Positions 1-8,516 of a stretch of 64,000 nt of DNA are shown here, piece after piece. Numbering within the stretch: the stretch's first letter is position 1; each line of letters opens with the position of its first letter. A program made the translations under genes and the position numbers. The notes below the pieces were generated by a model. The model was not told the DNA's origin. It saw only the letters and a program-made list of their open reading frames with translations, and searched no databases. The stretch lies in the NCBI RefSeq assembly GCF_039545455.1, contig NZ_CP154467.1, positions 992,001 through 1,056,000 of the forward strand, written 5' to 3'. This stretch comes from Brucella sp. BE17 (GTDB lineage: Bacteria; Pseudomonadota; Alphaproteobacteria; Rhizobiales; Rhizobiaceae).

Positions 1-1
1 A

Positions 2-1705
2 GGCGAGATTTTCGTGCAGGGTTGGGCGCAGGACTTGACGCCCGCCGTGACACGTCTGGTCATCAGCGGCAAGAATTCGTCGCTCGCCGAATGTGCGGTC
101 AGCACCTTTTCCCGCTCCGATCTTGACGATCAGGCCTCAGGCTTTGCCGGTCTTCTTCTTGCCAATGAGCCAGTTGAACCCAACGAGATCGAGCGGCTTT
201 TGTTTCGCGGACGCCGCGGCTGGCGGTTCACGGAAGTCTATGACCGTCGCCTGTTGTCAGGTGCGCGTGAGACGCCGGGGCATATCCGCGCCATCCTGCC
301 GCGTGTGCGAAGCTCAACCGATATTCTGCTGCGGCTTCGCTCCGCCGCCAATCGGTTTGATGGTGAGGATACGGTCTCCGGCCTGCCCTTTCCGGTGCGC
401 ATGGGCATCGACAATGTGTTTCGCGTCGAAGGCAGCGGCGTGCTTGTTTCCGGCTGGCTGCTCGACCCTGACAGTCATGTCGAAAGCGTCAATCTGCGCC
501 GTCATCGCGGTCAAATCCAGATCGACACCACATGGACCCGCATTGACCGCCCCGATGTGACGCATGAATTCGACAACAAGCCGCCGTTCAATGCAGGCCT
601 TGATCCCAATCGCCACGCACACGGTTTTGTGGCTTTTGCGCCCGAACTTTCCGGCGACAGCACGGCACCCTTTTATATCGAGCTTGCCATCAGCGACGGC
701 AGACGCGCCTTTTTTCCGCTGACACCGACGCGCGTGACTTCGCGTGATGCAATCATCCGCCAATTACGCGCCACCGATCCCAATGCATGGGCGTTGCGCC
801 ATATCGTCGATCAGCAATTGGTGCCGCTTTTGCGTGGTGTCAATCGCCCAGCACCTGATGTGTTCGGGGTCGAAGACCTTGGCCCTTTCGAGGACGCAAT
901 AGGTCCCGCCATTATCATCGGCGTCGATGAACGCGTCAAGGAAATCGAACCCTTGCTCGCCCTGATGGCGCTTGATCCTGAAACACGCATCGCGCCCATC
1001 GTGGTGTCGGCCGCCACCGAAATCATCGACCGCATCGGCATGCAGGTGCGACGGCTTGCCGATTTTTATCGCCTCAACATCCGCCTTGTTTCAGCGAGCG
1101 GCTCGGAAGACCTTTATGATGCGCTGGAAGTCGGCGCACGCGCTGTCACCAGCGACAACATTGTTTTTCTGGCAGGCTCGCTTTTGCCGCGCCGCGCCGG
1201 TTGGCTCAACAAGCTGGTCAGCGCCTATGACGCGCATAAGGACTGCGTGCTGTCGCCAACGCTGGTCTATGAGGATGATTCCATCCGCTGGGCCGGGACA
1301 TGGGTTGCCGAGCCGCAATCGAGCGCCAGCGACCGCGCATTGATCAGCCGCTATGCCGGTTATCCGATGGCGACCGTTTCCGCCATGCACCTGACCGAAG
1401 TCGCAACCGCGACTTTTGAATGCTGCATCCTGCCGCGGGACGCGCTGTTTTCGGTCGGCGGATTTACGCGTGGCTATCTCGGCACCCATGAGAAAGGCCT
1501 CGATCTTGGCCTCAAGCTGAAACAAAAGGGCCTGCGCTCCTACTGGCTGCCGCAGGCGCAGATGCTGGGCGCGGACGATACATCCATAAGTGACAATTCA
1601 TCGACAATCGCGCTGATCGAGCGCATCGACCGTCAGGTTTTCGACACCCGCTGGTCGACTATTCTGGCAGGCAGACGCACCGCCCCCATGGAGGAACGTG
1701 CATGA
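2..1705 (+). CDS. Glycosyltransferase family 2-like protein, 5' end outside the window
   Basis: The reading frame is open to the first base, so the N-terminus is missing. The GTG at 14 is only the first possible start inside the window and has no convincing ribosome binding site. The visible 567 or so residues hold two copies of a small beta-rich module with the pattern GW..D (VQGWAQDL near the edge and VSGWLLDPDS about 145 residues later). A nucleotide-sugar-transferase-like alpha/beta domain follows, ending in a segment typical of GT2 enzymes (FSVGGFTRGYLGTHEKGLDL, then YWLPQAQ). The gene overlaps the next one by 4 bases (ATGA), so the two are translationally coupled. Role in surface polysaccharide synthesis is inferred from the neighbours; donor and acceptor are unknown. 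Confidence 0.75.
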   Translation, partial: GEIFVQGWAQDLTPAVTRLVISGKNSSLAECAVSTFSRSDLDDQASGFAGLLLANEPVEPNEIERLLFRGRRGWRFTEVYDRRLLSGARETPGHIRAILPRVRSSTDILLRLRSAANRFDGEDTVSGLPFPVRMGIDNVFRVEGSGVLVSGWLLDPDSHVESVNLRRHRGQIQIDTTWTRIDRPDVTHEFDNKPPFNAGLDPNRHAHGFVAFAPELSGDSTAPFYIELAISDGRRAFFPLTPTRVTSRDAIIRQLRATDPNAWALRHIVDQQLVPLLRGVNRPAPDVFGVEDLGPFEDAIGPAIIIGVDERVKEIEPLLALMALDPETRIAPIVVSAATEIIDRIGMQVRRLADFYRLNIRLVSASGSEDLYDALEVGARAVTSDNIVFLAGSLLPRRAGWLNKLVSAYDAHKDCVLSPTLVYEDDSIRWAGTWVAEPQSSASDRALISRYAGYPMATVSAMHLTEVATATFECCILPRDALFSVGGFTRGYLGTHEKGLDLGLKLKQKGLRSYWLPQAQMLGADDTSISDNSSTIALIERIDRQVFDTRWSTILAGRRTAPMEERA

Positions 1706-3024
1706 GCGACGAACTCCGTGTTCTGGTGATTTCCCATGCCCATCCGTCGATCTCGCTCGGCGGTGGAGAAATCGCATCTTTCAATCTGCACAAGGGGTTG
1801 AATACCATTCCCGGTGTGCAATCGGTCTATCTGGCGCGTGCAGGCCACCCGACCCCGCGCCATGGCACCACGGCTTTGATGAGCCTGCGCCGCGCCAGCG
1901 ATGAAATCCTGTTTCACGCCGACGACTACGATCATTTCTATCTGTCCAACAAAAACACCGACGAAATCCGCCGCGATCTCTTGCGCTTCGTGCGCGATTT
2001 CAACCCGGATATCGTGCATTTTCATCATGTCATGGGGCTGGGTCTTGAAACGCTTTACGCGATCCGCGAGGCACTCCCCGACCGCATCATTCTCGTAACC
2101 TTTCACGAGTTCCTGTCGATCTGCAACAATGACGGGCAGATGGTGAAGGCCGGCACGGCCAAGCTTTGCAACGAAGCCTCGCCGATTGATTGCCACGCCT
2201 GTTTCCCCAACATTCCGCCCGCACGTTTTCTCAAACGCGAGCGTTTCGTGCGCGGTATGCTGGAACTGGCCGATGCGTTCATTTCGCCAAGTGAGTTTCT
2301 GGCACAGCGCTACCGCGAATGGGGTGTCAGCGCCGACAAGCTCGCGGTGATCGAAAACGGTGTTGCCATCCGCGAAGTGACGCCGCCGCGTGAACTGACC
2401 GGCCCCGATCCGCGCCGCAGCCGCTTTGCCTTCTTTGGTCAGGTCAATCCGTTCAAGGGGATCGATGTTCTGATCGATGCCGTCTCGCGTGTACCTGAAC
2501 AGGTCTGGGGCGAGGATTCGCGCCTGATGATCTTTGGCGGCAATCTGGAAAAACAGCCGCCCGCTTTTCAGGAGCGTATGAAGAAGCTGATCGAGGAAGC
2601 AGGCTCGCGCGTGCGCTTTTACGGCGCGTACCAGAATGCGGAAATGCCGCGCCTCATGCAATCGGTCGACTGGGTTGTGATGCCCTCGATCTGGTGGGAA
2701 AACTCGCCCATCGTCATTCAGGAAGCGCTACATCATCGCCGCCCGGTCATCTGCTCCAATATTGGCGGCATGGCCGAAAAAATCCGCGATGGCGAGGATG
2801 GCCTGCATTTTCGTGTCAGAAGTGCCGAAGATCTGGCCGACCGCTTTACCGAAGTGTTAAGCCAACCTGCCATATGGGAGCGGTTGCGTGGTTCGATTCG
2901 CAATCCCGTGCATTATGTGGATTGTGCAAAACAACATCTTGAACTCTATAAGAGCTTACGCGCAGCAAGACCGCGCAAGGCAACACCGGCAGTCAGCGAG
3001 ACTGTCCTCTCTCAGGCAAGCTAA
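1702..3024 (+). CDS. Glycosyltransferase family 4 (group 1)
   Basis: A 440-residue GT-B fold enzyme. The N-terminal half has the glycine-rich start of GT4 proteins (SHAHPSISLGGGEIASFNL). The C-terminal half has the donor-binding signature GQVNPFKGIDVLIDAV and the motif WWENSPIVIQEALHHRRPVI followed by GGMAEKI, which contains the two spaced glutamates of this family. A cysteine cluster (CNEASPIDCHACFP, about residues 153-166) is not a general family feature. The start overlaps the upstream glycosyltransferase stop by 4 bases. Likely adds a sugar to a surface polysaccharide in the cytoplasm; sugar specificity cannot be read from the sequence. Confidence 0.9.
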   Translation: MSDELRVLVISHAHPSISLGGGEIASFNLHKGLNTIPGVQSVYLARAGHPTPRHGTTALMSLRRASDEILFHADDYDHFYLSNKNTDEIRRDLLRFVRDFNPDIVHFHHVMGLGLETLYAIREALPDRIILVTFHEFLSICNNDGQMVKAGTAKLCNEASPIDCHACFPNIPPARFLKRERFVRGMLELADAFISPSEFLAQRYREWGVSADKLAVIENGVAIREVTPPRELTGPDPRRSRFAFFGQVNPFKGIDVLIDAVSRVPEQVWGEDSRLMIFGGNLEKQPPAFQERMKKLIEEAGSRVRFYGAYQNAEMPRLMQSVDWVVMPSIWWENSPIVIQEALHHRRPVICSNIGGMAEKIRDGEDGLHFRVRSAEDLADRFTEVLSQPAIWERLRGSIRNPVHYVDCAKQHLELYKSLRAARPRKATPAVSETVLSQAS

Positions 3025-3079
3025 GCATGTCTCCCAAAAGTGGGAACCGGTTTTGGGATAACGACATGCGTAGAAACAA
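3025..3079. repeat. Rhizobial-type dispersed palindromic repeat
   Basis: Nested inverted repeat: GCATGTC at 3025-3031 pairs with GACATGC at 3063-3069, and CCCAAAA at 3033-3039 pairs with TTTTGGG at 3051-3057. The middle reads GTGGGAACCGG. I recognise this from memory as a short intergenic repeat common in Brucella, Ochrobactrum and other rhizobial genomes. It lies between the GT4 gene and the pyruvyl transferase gene, so the mRNA may carry a hairpin there. It also supplies two false in-frame ATGs (3027 and 3066). Confidence 0.75.
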
Positions 3080-3107
3080 AGATTTATTGCATATAAAGGA
3101 AGACCGT

Positions 3108-4289
3108 ATGGCCCGTGCTCTCGTCATGATTCCCGCCGGAGAAGTGTACGATCACGACAATGTCCGCTGGTATCGTCATACCGACGTTCAGGGCAGCATC
3201 AATCATTACCACAATATCGGCGACGCTTTCGTGTTCGAGTCATCGCTCAAGCTGATGAACTTTGAAAAAGCTTCCGAGCTGCCGATCACCAATTATACGC
3301 CGGAAAAGATCGACCAGTTGCGCGAGGAATTCGACTATGTGATCCTGCGCGGGTCGAATTACGTCAACAAGGACATGAACTGGCGCGACACCATCCCCGT
3401 ACTGCAACGCCTCAAACTGCCCGTCATCGCCTTTGGCATCGGTGCGCAGGCCCCTTCCAAGGGAACAATCGATCTCTCCGAAGAAACCAAGGCCGTGCTG
3501 CGCATCATCGCCGGTTCGACAACGTCCATAGGCGTGCGCGGTGCCTATACTGCTCAAGTCATGAACGATATCGGCATCAAGAATGTGCGCATCATCGGCT
3601 GCCCGACAGCCTTTCGCCGCAACAACCAGCATCTGCGCATCAAGTTGCCAGCGCTCGATACGGTAAGCAATGTCGGCGTCACGGTGCGCCGCGAAGTCTC
3701 GCCAGCTTACGCCAAAGATATCGAGCAATATCTGACCCGCCACCGCGATCTTATCAAAGCAATGGCTCAGCGTTTCGACATCACGCTGATGGCACAAGGC
3801 GAGATCGAGGAAAAAAAGATGGTGTTCGGTACAAGTGAGCAGAAGGACGAAGCGATTGCCGCACTTAAAGCGCATCGCTGGACGGCCGACTGGTATTTTG
3901 ACGACGAGATCGAAAATCTCTACCGCAACAAGATGTTCTATTCCGATGTCGTGGCCGATTACGAAGAACTGGTCAAACAGCAGCAACTGGTGCTCGGTTA
4001 TCGCCTGCACGGCAATCTGATGGCGCTGGCCAATGGTGTGCCGTCGATCTATTTCACCTACGATAGTCGCACGGCGGAATTTGCCGAAACCTACAATATC
4101 CCGAGCTATGACGTTTTTAGCGACAAGCCTTTCCGGCTTGAGGACTATTGGGACCAGTCGCTGTTCGACAAATATAACCGCGCATGGTTCGAGACCTATG
4201 CCGAGATGAAGCAGTTTCTCGATGAGAATGGCGTCGACAACAAGATGACCGAGACAGGCATTCCCGTGGAATCACCCAAGGTCGCGTGA
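3108..4289 (+). CDS. Polysaccharide pyruvyl transferase family protein
   Basis: A 393-residue protein of the polysaccharide pyruvyl transferase family (PF04230), whose members move pyruvate from phosphoenolpyruvate to a sugar of a surface glycan. Visible family features are NHYHNIGDAFVFES near the N-terminus, the RGSNYVN and GIGAQAP strands, GVRGAYTAQVM followed by IGCPTAF in the middle, and the YRLHGNLMALANGVPSI motif with its conserved Arg-His near the C-terminus. The frame is open from 3027, but those codons lie in a dispersed repeat. The ATG at 3108 has the good ribosome binding site AAGGAAGA, so I chose it. Same strand and close spacing suggest one operon with the two glycosyltransferases. 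Confidence 0.88.
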   Translation: MARALVMIPAGEVYDHDNVRWYRHTDVQGSINHYHNIGDAFVFESSLKLMNFEKASELPITNYTPEKIDQLREEFDYVILRGSNYVNKDMNWRDTIPVLQRLKLPVIAFGIGAQAPSKGTIDLSEETKAVLRIIAGSTTSIGVRGAYTAQVMNDIGIKNVRIIGCPTAFRRNNQHLRIKLPALDTVSNVGVTVRREVSPAYAKDIEQYLTRHRDLIKAMAQRFDITLMAQGEIEEKKMVFGTSEQKDEAIAALKAHRWTADWYFDDEIENLYRNKMFYSDVVADYEELVKQQQLVLGYRLHGNLMALANGVPSIYFTYDSRTAEFAETYNIPSYDVFSDKPFRLEDYWDQSLFDKYNRAWFETYAEMKQFLDENGVDNKMTETGIPVESPKVA

Positions 4290-4293
4290 TCGG

Positions 4294-5403
4294 TCAGCTC
4301 TTTCTCGGGCGTTTGACGGCGGCTTTCGGAGCCGCCGTTTTTGCAGGCGGCGTTTCGCGCGGCTCATGTTTTTGTTCTTCGGCCAGCAATGACCACGCGG
4401 CGATGAACATGGCGGCAATCAGCGGCCCAACCACAAACCCATTGATACCGACCAGCGAAATGCCGCCGACCGTCGAGATCAGCACGACATAATCCGGAAG
4501 GCGCGTGCCTTTGCCGACCAGCGGCGGGCGCAGCAGATTATCCACGAGGCCAATGATCAGCGTACCGATCAGCACAAGGATAATACCCTTGCCCCAGGAA
4601 CCACTCGCAAAAAACCAGACGGCGGCGGGCACCCATACCAAAGCTGCGCCAACAGCAGGCAATAGGGAGAAGAAGGTCATCATCACGCCCCACAAAAGAG
4701 CGGCCTCTATGCCTAACAGCCAGAAGGTCACACCGCCTATGGTGCCCTGAATGATGGCGATGATGATATTGCCCTTGACGGTGGCGCGGACAACGGCGGT
4801 GAATTTTTCGAGAAACTGCCTTGTATAATCGTCGCTTAGCGGAATGGCCTGTCTGATCCGGCGTCCGAGATCCGCACCGTCACGAAACAGGAAGAACAGC
4901 AGATAGAGCATGATACCAAAGCCGATGAGAAACTGCACCGTATTCTGCCCGAAACTGACAAGCCTTCCGGCGAAAAGCTGACTTCCCTGCAAGATGCCAG
5001 AGGAAATACGCGAGCGCCATTCAGCAAAATCACCCAGTTCAAAGCGTTTCAGCCAGTCTTCCAAAGTATCCGGTAAAAACGCGATGATAGAGTTGAGATA
5101 GCCGTTAAGATCGAATTGCCGTGTGCTGAGCCGCTGATAGAGCGAATTGCCCTCCTGCACGAGCGAGCTGAAAATGATCAGCAGCGGCATGATGACCAGA
5201 CAGACGCACATCACGACTGAAAGAAACGCCGCAAGATTATAGCGGCCGCGCAGAATACGAACCAGATATTCCTGAACGGGGTAGAAAATCACCGCCAGAA
5301 TGACAGCCCAGAGTACCGCCGTGTAATAGGGAATAAGCAGCCACGCGAAAGCAATCGTGACAAGCGCCAGAAGAATATAGAAGCTTACGCGCTGGACCGA
5401 CAT
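4294..5403 (-). CDS. AI-2E family transporter (PerM-like membrane protein)
   Basis: A 369-residue integral membrane protein of the AI-2E/PerM exporter family (PF01594). Several hydrophobic spans are visible: two near the N-terminus, one around LSVVMCVCLVIMPLLIIF, one after the central soluble loop (FLIGFGIMLYLLFFLFRDG), and a dense C-terminal cluster that includes GIILVLIGTLIIGLVDNLLR. The DNLLRP segment is typical of the family. The C-terminus is a short Lys/Ala/Pro-rich tail whose codons also encode the terminator of the convergent operon. The substrate of most family members is unknown; some act as Na+/H+ antiporters or signal exporters. Confidence 0.88.
   Translation of the reverse strand: MSVQRVSFYILLALVTIAFAWLLIPYYTAVLWAVILAVIFYPVQEYLVRILRGRYNLAAFLSVVMCVCLVIMPLLIIFSSLVQEGNSLYQRLSTRQFDLNGYLNSIIAFLPDTLEDWLKRFELGDFAEWRSRISSGILQGSQLFAGRLVSFGQNTVQFLIGFGIMLYLLFFLFRDGADLGRRIRQAIPLSDDYTRQFLEKFTAVVRATVKGNIIIAIIQGTIGGVTFWLLGIEAALLWGVMMTFFSLLPAVGAALVWVPAAVWFFASGSWGKGIILVLIGTLIIGLVDNLLRPPLVGKGTRLPDYVVLISTVGGISLVGINGFVVGPLIAAMFIAAWSLLAEEQKHEPRETPPAKTAAPKAAVKRPRKS
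4316..4342 (+). terminator. Intrinsic terminator for the polysaccharide operon
   Basis: ACGGCGGCT (4316-4324) and AGCCGCCGT (4330-4338) form a perfect 9-bp stem with loop TTCGG, followed directly by a T run (4338-4342). It sits 27 bases after the pyruvyl transferase stop. The whole hairpin lies inside the 3' coding end of the convergent AI-2E permease gene. Confidence 0.8.
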
Positions 5404-5510
5404 GTTTACTCTTCGTCAGGGACATTGTTGCAGGCGACGACCCTGCCCAAATCGCGCTGGTTATTCAATAGGCTATTTTAACCGTATGCCGCAAACAACT
5501 CGTGATTGGA

Positions 5511-6644
5511 TCAGGCGACCACTTTTATGGCTTCAGACATATCTGAGGGCAATACATGCGCAAGCGCGCTTAAGAGATCGCTTTTCGTCACCACGCCGAC
5601 CACATTCTCACCCTCATCTATAATGATTGCCGCAGGTGTCAACCCGTCGGTAAGAGCAGGCAGAAGCGCCAGCGCCGCATCGTCGGGCCTTGCTATGACG
5701 GCCTTTGCCATATGATCACGCAGATGAACACCTGCGCGCATCAGTCGCCGCAATCCCACCACCCCTACAAGTTTTCCGGCAGGATCAATGACCGGCAGGG
5801 TCAAGATGCGGTGGCGCAAAAGAAGATCGCGTGCAGTCTCAGTGGTATCGTTTTCGTCAATGGTTACAACATCCCGCGACATGACATCGGCACAGCTTAG
5901 ATAGCCATGCGAACGCACCGTGGCCTGCAATTCGACCTGGCGTAACAGACGGCCGAGATCGTTGCGATTGATATCGAAGCTCTCATCCAGTGCATCGAGC
6001 GCCCGGTCAATATCCTCCTCGCTAAAGCCCATGCGCACCGAGGGCGGCAGATCCTGCGTCGAGTGTGCACTTTGCGGGGCCGCAACACGGTGCGGATATT
6101 GGCGGCGCGACAGACGGTGAAAGGCAATACCAAGCCCAACCAACAAGCAGGAATTCAGTCCGACCGGCACCAGCGGAAAGAGAAGCCCCCAGTCACTCAC
6201 CGCCGTGCCACCAATAGCTGCGGTCAGTGCCGCGGCACCGCCCGGTGGATGCAGGCTACGGGTCACAGACATTGCGGCAATGGCCAGCGCCACGCTGAGG
6301 CCGACGGCAAGCTGCGGATCGGGGACGAAATGAACGACGGTCAGACCAACAAAGGCGGAAATCACATTGCCGCCGATGATCGGCCATGGCTGGGCGAGCG
6401 GGCTGGTCGGCACGGCGAAAAGCAGCACTGCTGACGCACCCATGGGGGCTACGATCAATGGCAGAGCCGGTCCAGCACCAAGCAAGAGCGCCGAAACGAC
6501 ACTGGTTAGCGCAATGCCGATCAGCGCGCCAAGACAGGCAATCGACCGCTCGCGCAAGGTGGCGCCTGCCAAAATCGGCTTGAAAAAGCGAAGCCACGGC
6601 TTTGCCGTCCGGTTCTGCCGTTGTTGAGGGGAATATCTGTTCAT
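5511..6644 (-). CDS. HPP family membrane protein with tandem CBS domains
   Basis: About 377 residues. The N-terminal half has four hydrophobic segments and the motif SLHPPGGAAAL, which names the HPP family (PF04982; some members take part in nitrite transport). The C-terminal half holds two CBS domains (around MSRDVVTIDENDTTETARD and AKAVIARPDDAALALLPALT), which usually sense adenine nucleotides. The frame stays open to a TTG at 6737. I prefer the ATG at 6644 (MNRYSPQQRQ), because the extra 31 residues have no family character, although neither start has a strong ribosome binding site. The substrate is unknown. Confidence 0.82.
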   Translation of the reverse strand: MNRYSPQQRQNRTAKPWLRFFKPILAGATLRERSIACLGALIGIALTSVVSALLLGAGPALPLIVAPMGASAVLLFAVPTSPLAQPWPIIGGNVISAFVGLTVVHFVPDPQLAVGLSVALAIAAMSVTRSLHPPGGAAALTAAIGGTAVSDWGLLFPLVPVGLNSCLLVGLGIAFHRLSRRQYPHRVAAPQSAHSTQDLPPSVRMGFSEEDIDRALDALDESFDINRNDLGRLLRQVELQATVRSHGYLSCADVMSRDVVTIDENDTTETARDLLLRHRILTLPVIDPAGKLVGVVGLRRLMRAGVHLRDHMAKAVIARPDDAALALLPALTDGLTPAAIIIDEGENVVGVVTKSDLLSALAHVLPSDMSEAIKVVA

Positions 6645-6785
6645 TGTCTCGATCAGGGTCTCGATCAGGCCGTGGGGCTGTCCGGAGCGGTCCAGCCAAA
6701 GACCTGCCACTATCCTGCCGGAAGTGTCTTCAGGCAAGCAACAGCAATCATTACGCCCGCAAGAAACAGGAATATTATTCCTAAA

Positions 6786-7544
6786 TTACCCTAAAAACGA
6801 GAATAATGACCTCAAAAGCATTTCCAAGCCGAGCAGCAGAAGGCCGAAGAGAAACCATTTGCGAAAAACCGCCGCACTCATCCTGTTGCGCACGACCTGC
6901 CCAAGCGCCATGCCAGCCAATGCTGGGACGAGCGCAAGAAAAGAGACAAGAAAAGCGTCTCCGCCATAAGCCTGTCTCGACGAAAGAGCCAAGGCAAGCG
7001 CCACCGTCGAAACCGTAAAAGATAGTCCAAGCGCCTGCACCAGATCGTCCTTTTTAAGCCCCAGCGCTTGCAGATAGGGCACTGCGGGGATGACGAACAC
7101 ACCCGTCGCGCCGGTAACGAGGCCGGTTAGAAGCCCGATCAGCGGCGACAGCCAGACTTCATGCCGCGCGGGTACGTTTAGTTGCCGCGCAAAGAGGCTA
7201 TGGCCCGCATAGACGACAAGGCAAAGCCCCAACAACGCCGTTGTAAGTGTGCTGTGTCCGCCGACCAGAACCGAGCCGCCCGCCACCGTTCCGATGACGA
7301 TTGTAAGCATCATCGCCCAGAGGCGTCTTGCCAGTGCCCGGAAATCAGGCCCTGTAACCAATTGCCAGACATTGGTCACAAAAGACGGCACGATCAGCAG
7401 ACTTGCCGCGGTCATAGGCGAAATCAGCGCGCCCAGCAGACCCATGGCGACTGTCGGTAGGCCCATACCCGTCAGGCCCTTGACGAAACCAGCCCCCAGA
7501 AATGTGAAGGCGATCATGATGATCACTGCGGCAGAATAGGTCAT
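6786..7544 (-). CDS. TauE/SafE family sulfite/sulfonate exporter-like permease
   Basis: A 252-residue membrane protein made almost entirely of hydrophobic helices, of the TauE/SafE family (PF01925). The N-terminal helix carries the family glycine pattern FLGAGFVKGLTGMGLPTVAM, and the second repeat unit begins LIGLLTGLVTGATGVFVIPA, the usual duplicated half. Members export sulfite, sulfoacetate or related anions, or are uncharacterised. It is divergent from a LysR regulator 87 bases away, which suggests that regulator controls it. Confidence 0.88.
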   Translation of the reverse strand: MTYSAAVIIMIAFTFLGAGFVKGLTGMGLPTVAMGLLGALISPMTAASLLIVPSFVTNVWQLVTGPDFRALARRLWAMMLTIVIGTVAGGSVLVGGHSTLTTALLGLCLVVYAGHSLFARQLNVPARHEVWLSPLIGLLTGLVTGATGVFVIPAVPYLQALGLKKDDLVQALGLSFTVSTVALALALSSRQAYGGDAFLVSFLALVPALAGMALGQVVRNRMSAAVFRKWFLFGLLLLGLEMLLRSLFSFLG

Positions 7545-7580
7545 AGCCTCGCTATAACCAAATAATAACTTGGTAAAATG

Positions 7581-7617
7581 CGGAATATCCGTATTCTACC
7601 TTCGGCTTATCCGAAGG
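7581..7617. promoter_or_regulatory. Candidate LysR operator and leader hairpin
   Basis: The intergenic region between the TauE/SafE gene and the LysR gene has two symmetric elements. CGGAATATCCG (7581-7591) is a 4-3-4 inverted repeat. CCTTCGG (7599-7605) and CCGAAGG (7611-7617) form a 7-bp stem just before the AAAGGAAG ribosome binding site of the LysR gene. LysR proteins usually bind symmetric sites in such divergent regions. The role is inferred. Confidence 0.35.
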
Positions 7618-7631
7618 CAGAAAGGAAGATA

Positions 7632-8516
7632 ATGCGCTTCGACCTTACCGATCTTCGCCTTTTTACGGCGGTTGCTGATGCCGGCAGTATTACCCATGGC
7701 GCGGCAGAAGTAGGCATGTCTTTGCCTGCGGCAAGCGAGCGGTTGCGCGACATGGAAACATCCGGTCAGGTCAGACTACTGGAGCGCGGGCGGCGCGGCG
7801 TTACGCTGACAGATGCTGGTGAAGCCCTCGCCCATCATGCCCGGGTCGTACTGGGGCAAGTGTCGAACATGCATGCCGACCTCATCACCCATGCGAAAGC
7901 CATGCGTAGTTCGATCCGGCTTTTGGCCAATACGGCGGCAATCACTGAACATCTGCCCGGCCCGCTCGCACGCTGGATGGCGGGTAATCCGCAGATCGAT
8001 ACCGACCTGAAGGAACGCCAGAGCGCGGAAATTGCGCGTGCTGTTAAAGGCGGCTTTGCGGATATCGGCATTCTCTCGGATGCAGTGGCAACGGACGGCC
8101 TGCGCCTTATCCCCTTCGCAACCGACCGGCTGGTATTGATTGCATCCCCTAGCCACACGATTGCATCAACCCGGCAGCTTTGTTTCAGCGATATCGTGAC
8201 GGAACAGTTCGTGGTTTTAAGCGCTGGCGCGCTTTACGATCATATCGAAGCGCAGGCCGTACGCCTTGGCGCACGATTGAAAATACGTACGCGCCTTCGC
8301 ACCTTTGAAGGGCTTGGTGAGATGGTGGCTGCAGGCGTCGGCGTCGCTATCCTTCCCGAAACGGCAGCTCGTCGCCTCAAACGGTCCATGAAAATTGCCA
8401 TCATCCGCCTCAGCGATCAATGGACGATACGTCATCTTTCGCTCTGCATGCGCGAGGGCGAAGACCTATCCGCCCCCACGCTCGACCTCATCAGCCATCT
8501 TGCAAAGATTGATTAG
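7632..8516 (+). CDS. LysR family transcriptional regulator
   Basis: 294 residues from the ATG at 7632, which has the ribosome binding site AAGGAAGA; the frame is open from 7578 without one. The N-terminal winged helix-turn-helix is standard (FDLTDLRLFTAVADAGSITH, then AAEVGMSLPAASERLRDME). The rest is the periplasmic-binding-like effector domain (SIRLLANTAA, then LKERQSAEIARAVKGGFADI). It is divergent from the TauE/SafE exporter, its likely target. Its 3' end overlaps the convergent metal permease gene by 26 bases. Confidence 0.9.
   Translation: MRFDLTDLRLFTAVADAGSITHGAAEVGMSLPAASERLRDMETSGQVRLLERGRRGVTLTDAGEALAHHARVVLGQVSNMHADLITHAKAMRSSIRLLANTAAITEHLPGPLARWMAGNPQIDTDLKERQSAEIARAVKGGFADIGILSDAVATDGLRLIPFATDRLVLIASPSHTIASTRQLCFSDIVTEQFVVLSAGALYDHIEAQAVRLGARLKIRTRLRTFEGLGEMVAAGVGVAILPETAARRLKRSMKIAIIRLSDQWTIRHLSLCMREGEDLSAPTLDLISHLAKID

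Noticed and set aside
1633..2661. A 342-codon minus-strand frame opposite the GT4 gene
   Set aside because: Histidine/glutamine-rich translation typical of antisense to GC-rich genes; the plus-strand protein has clear GT4 motifs.
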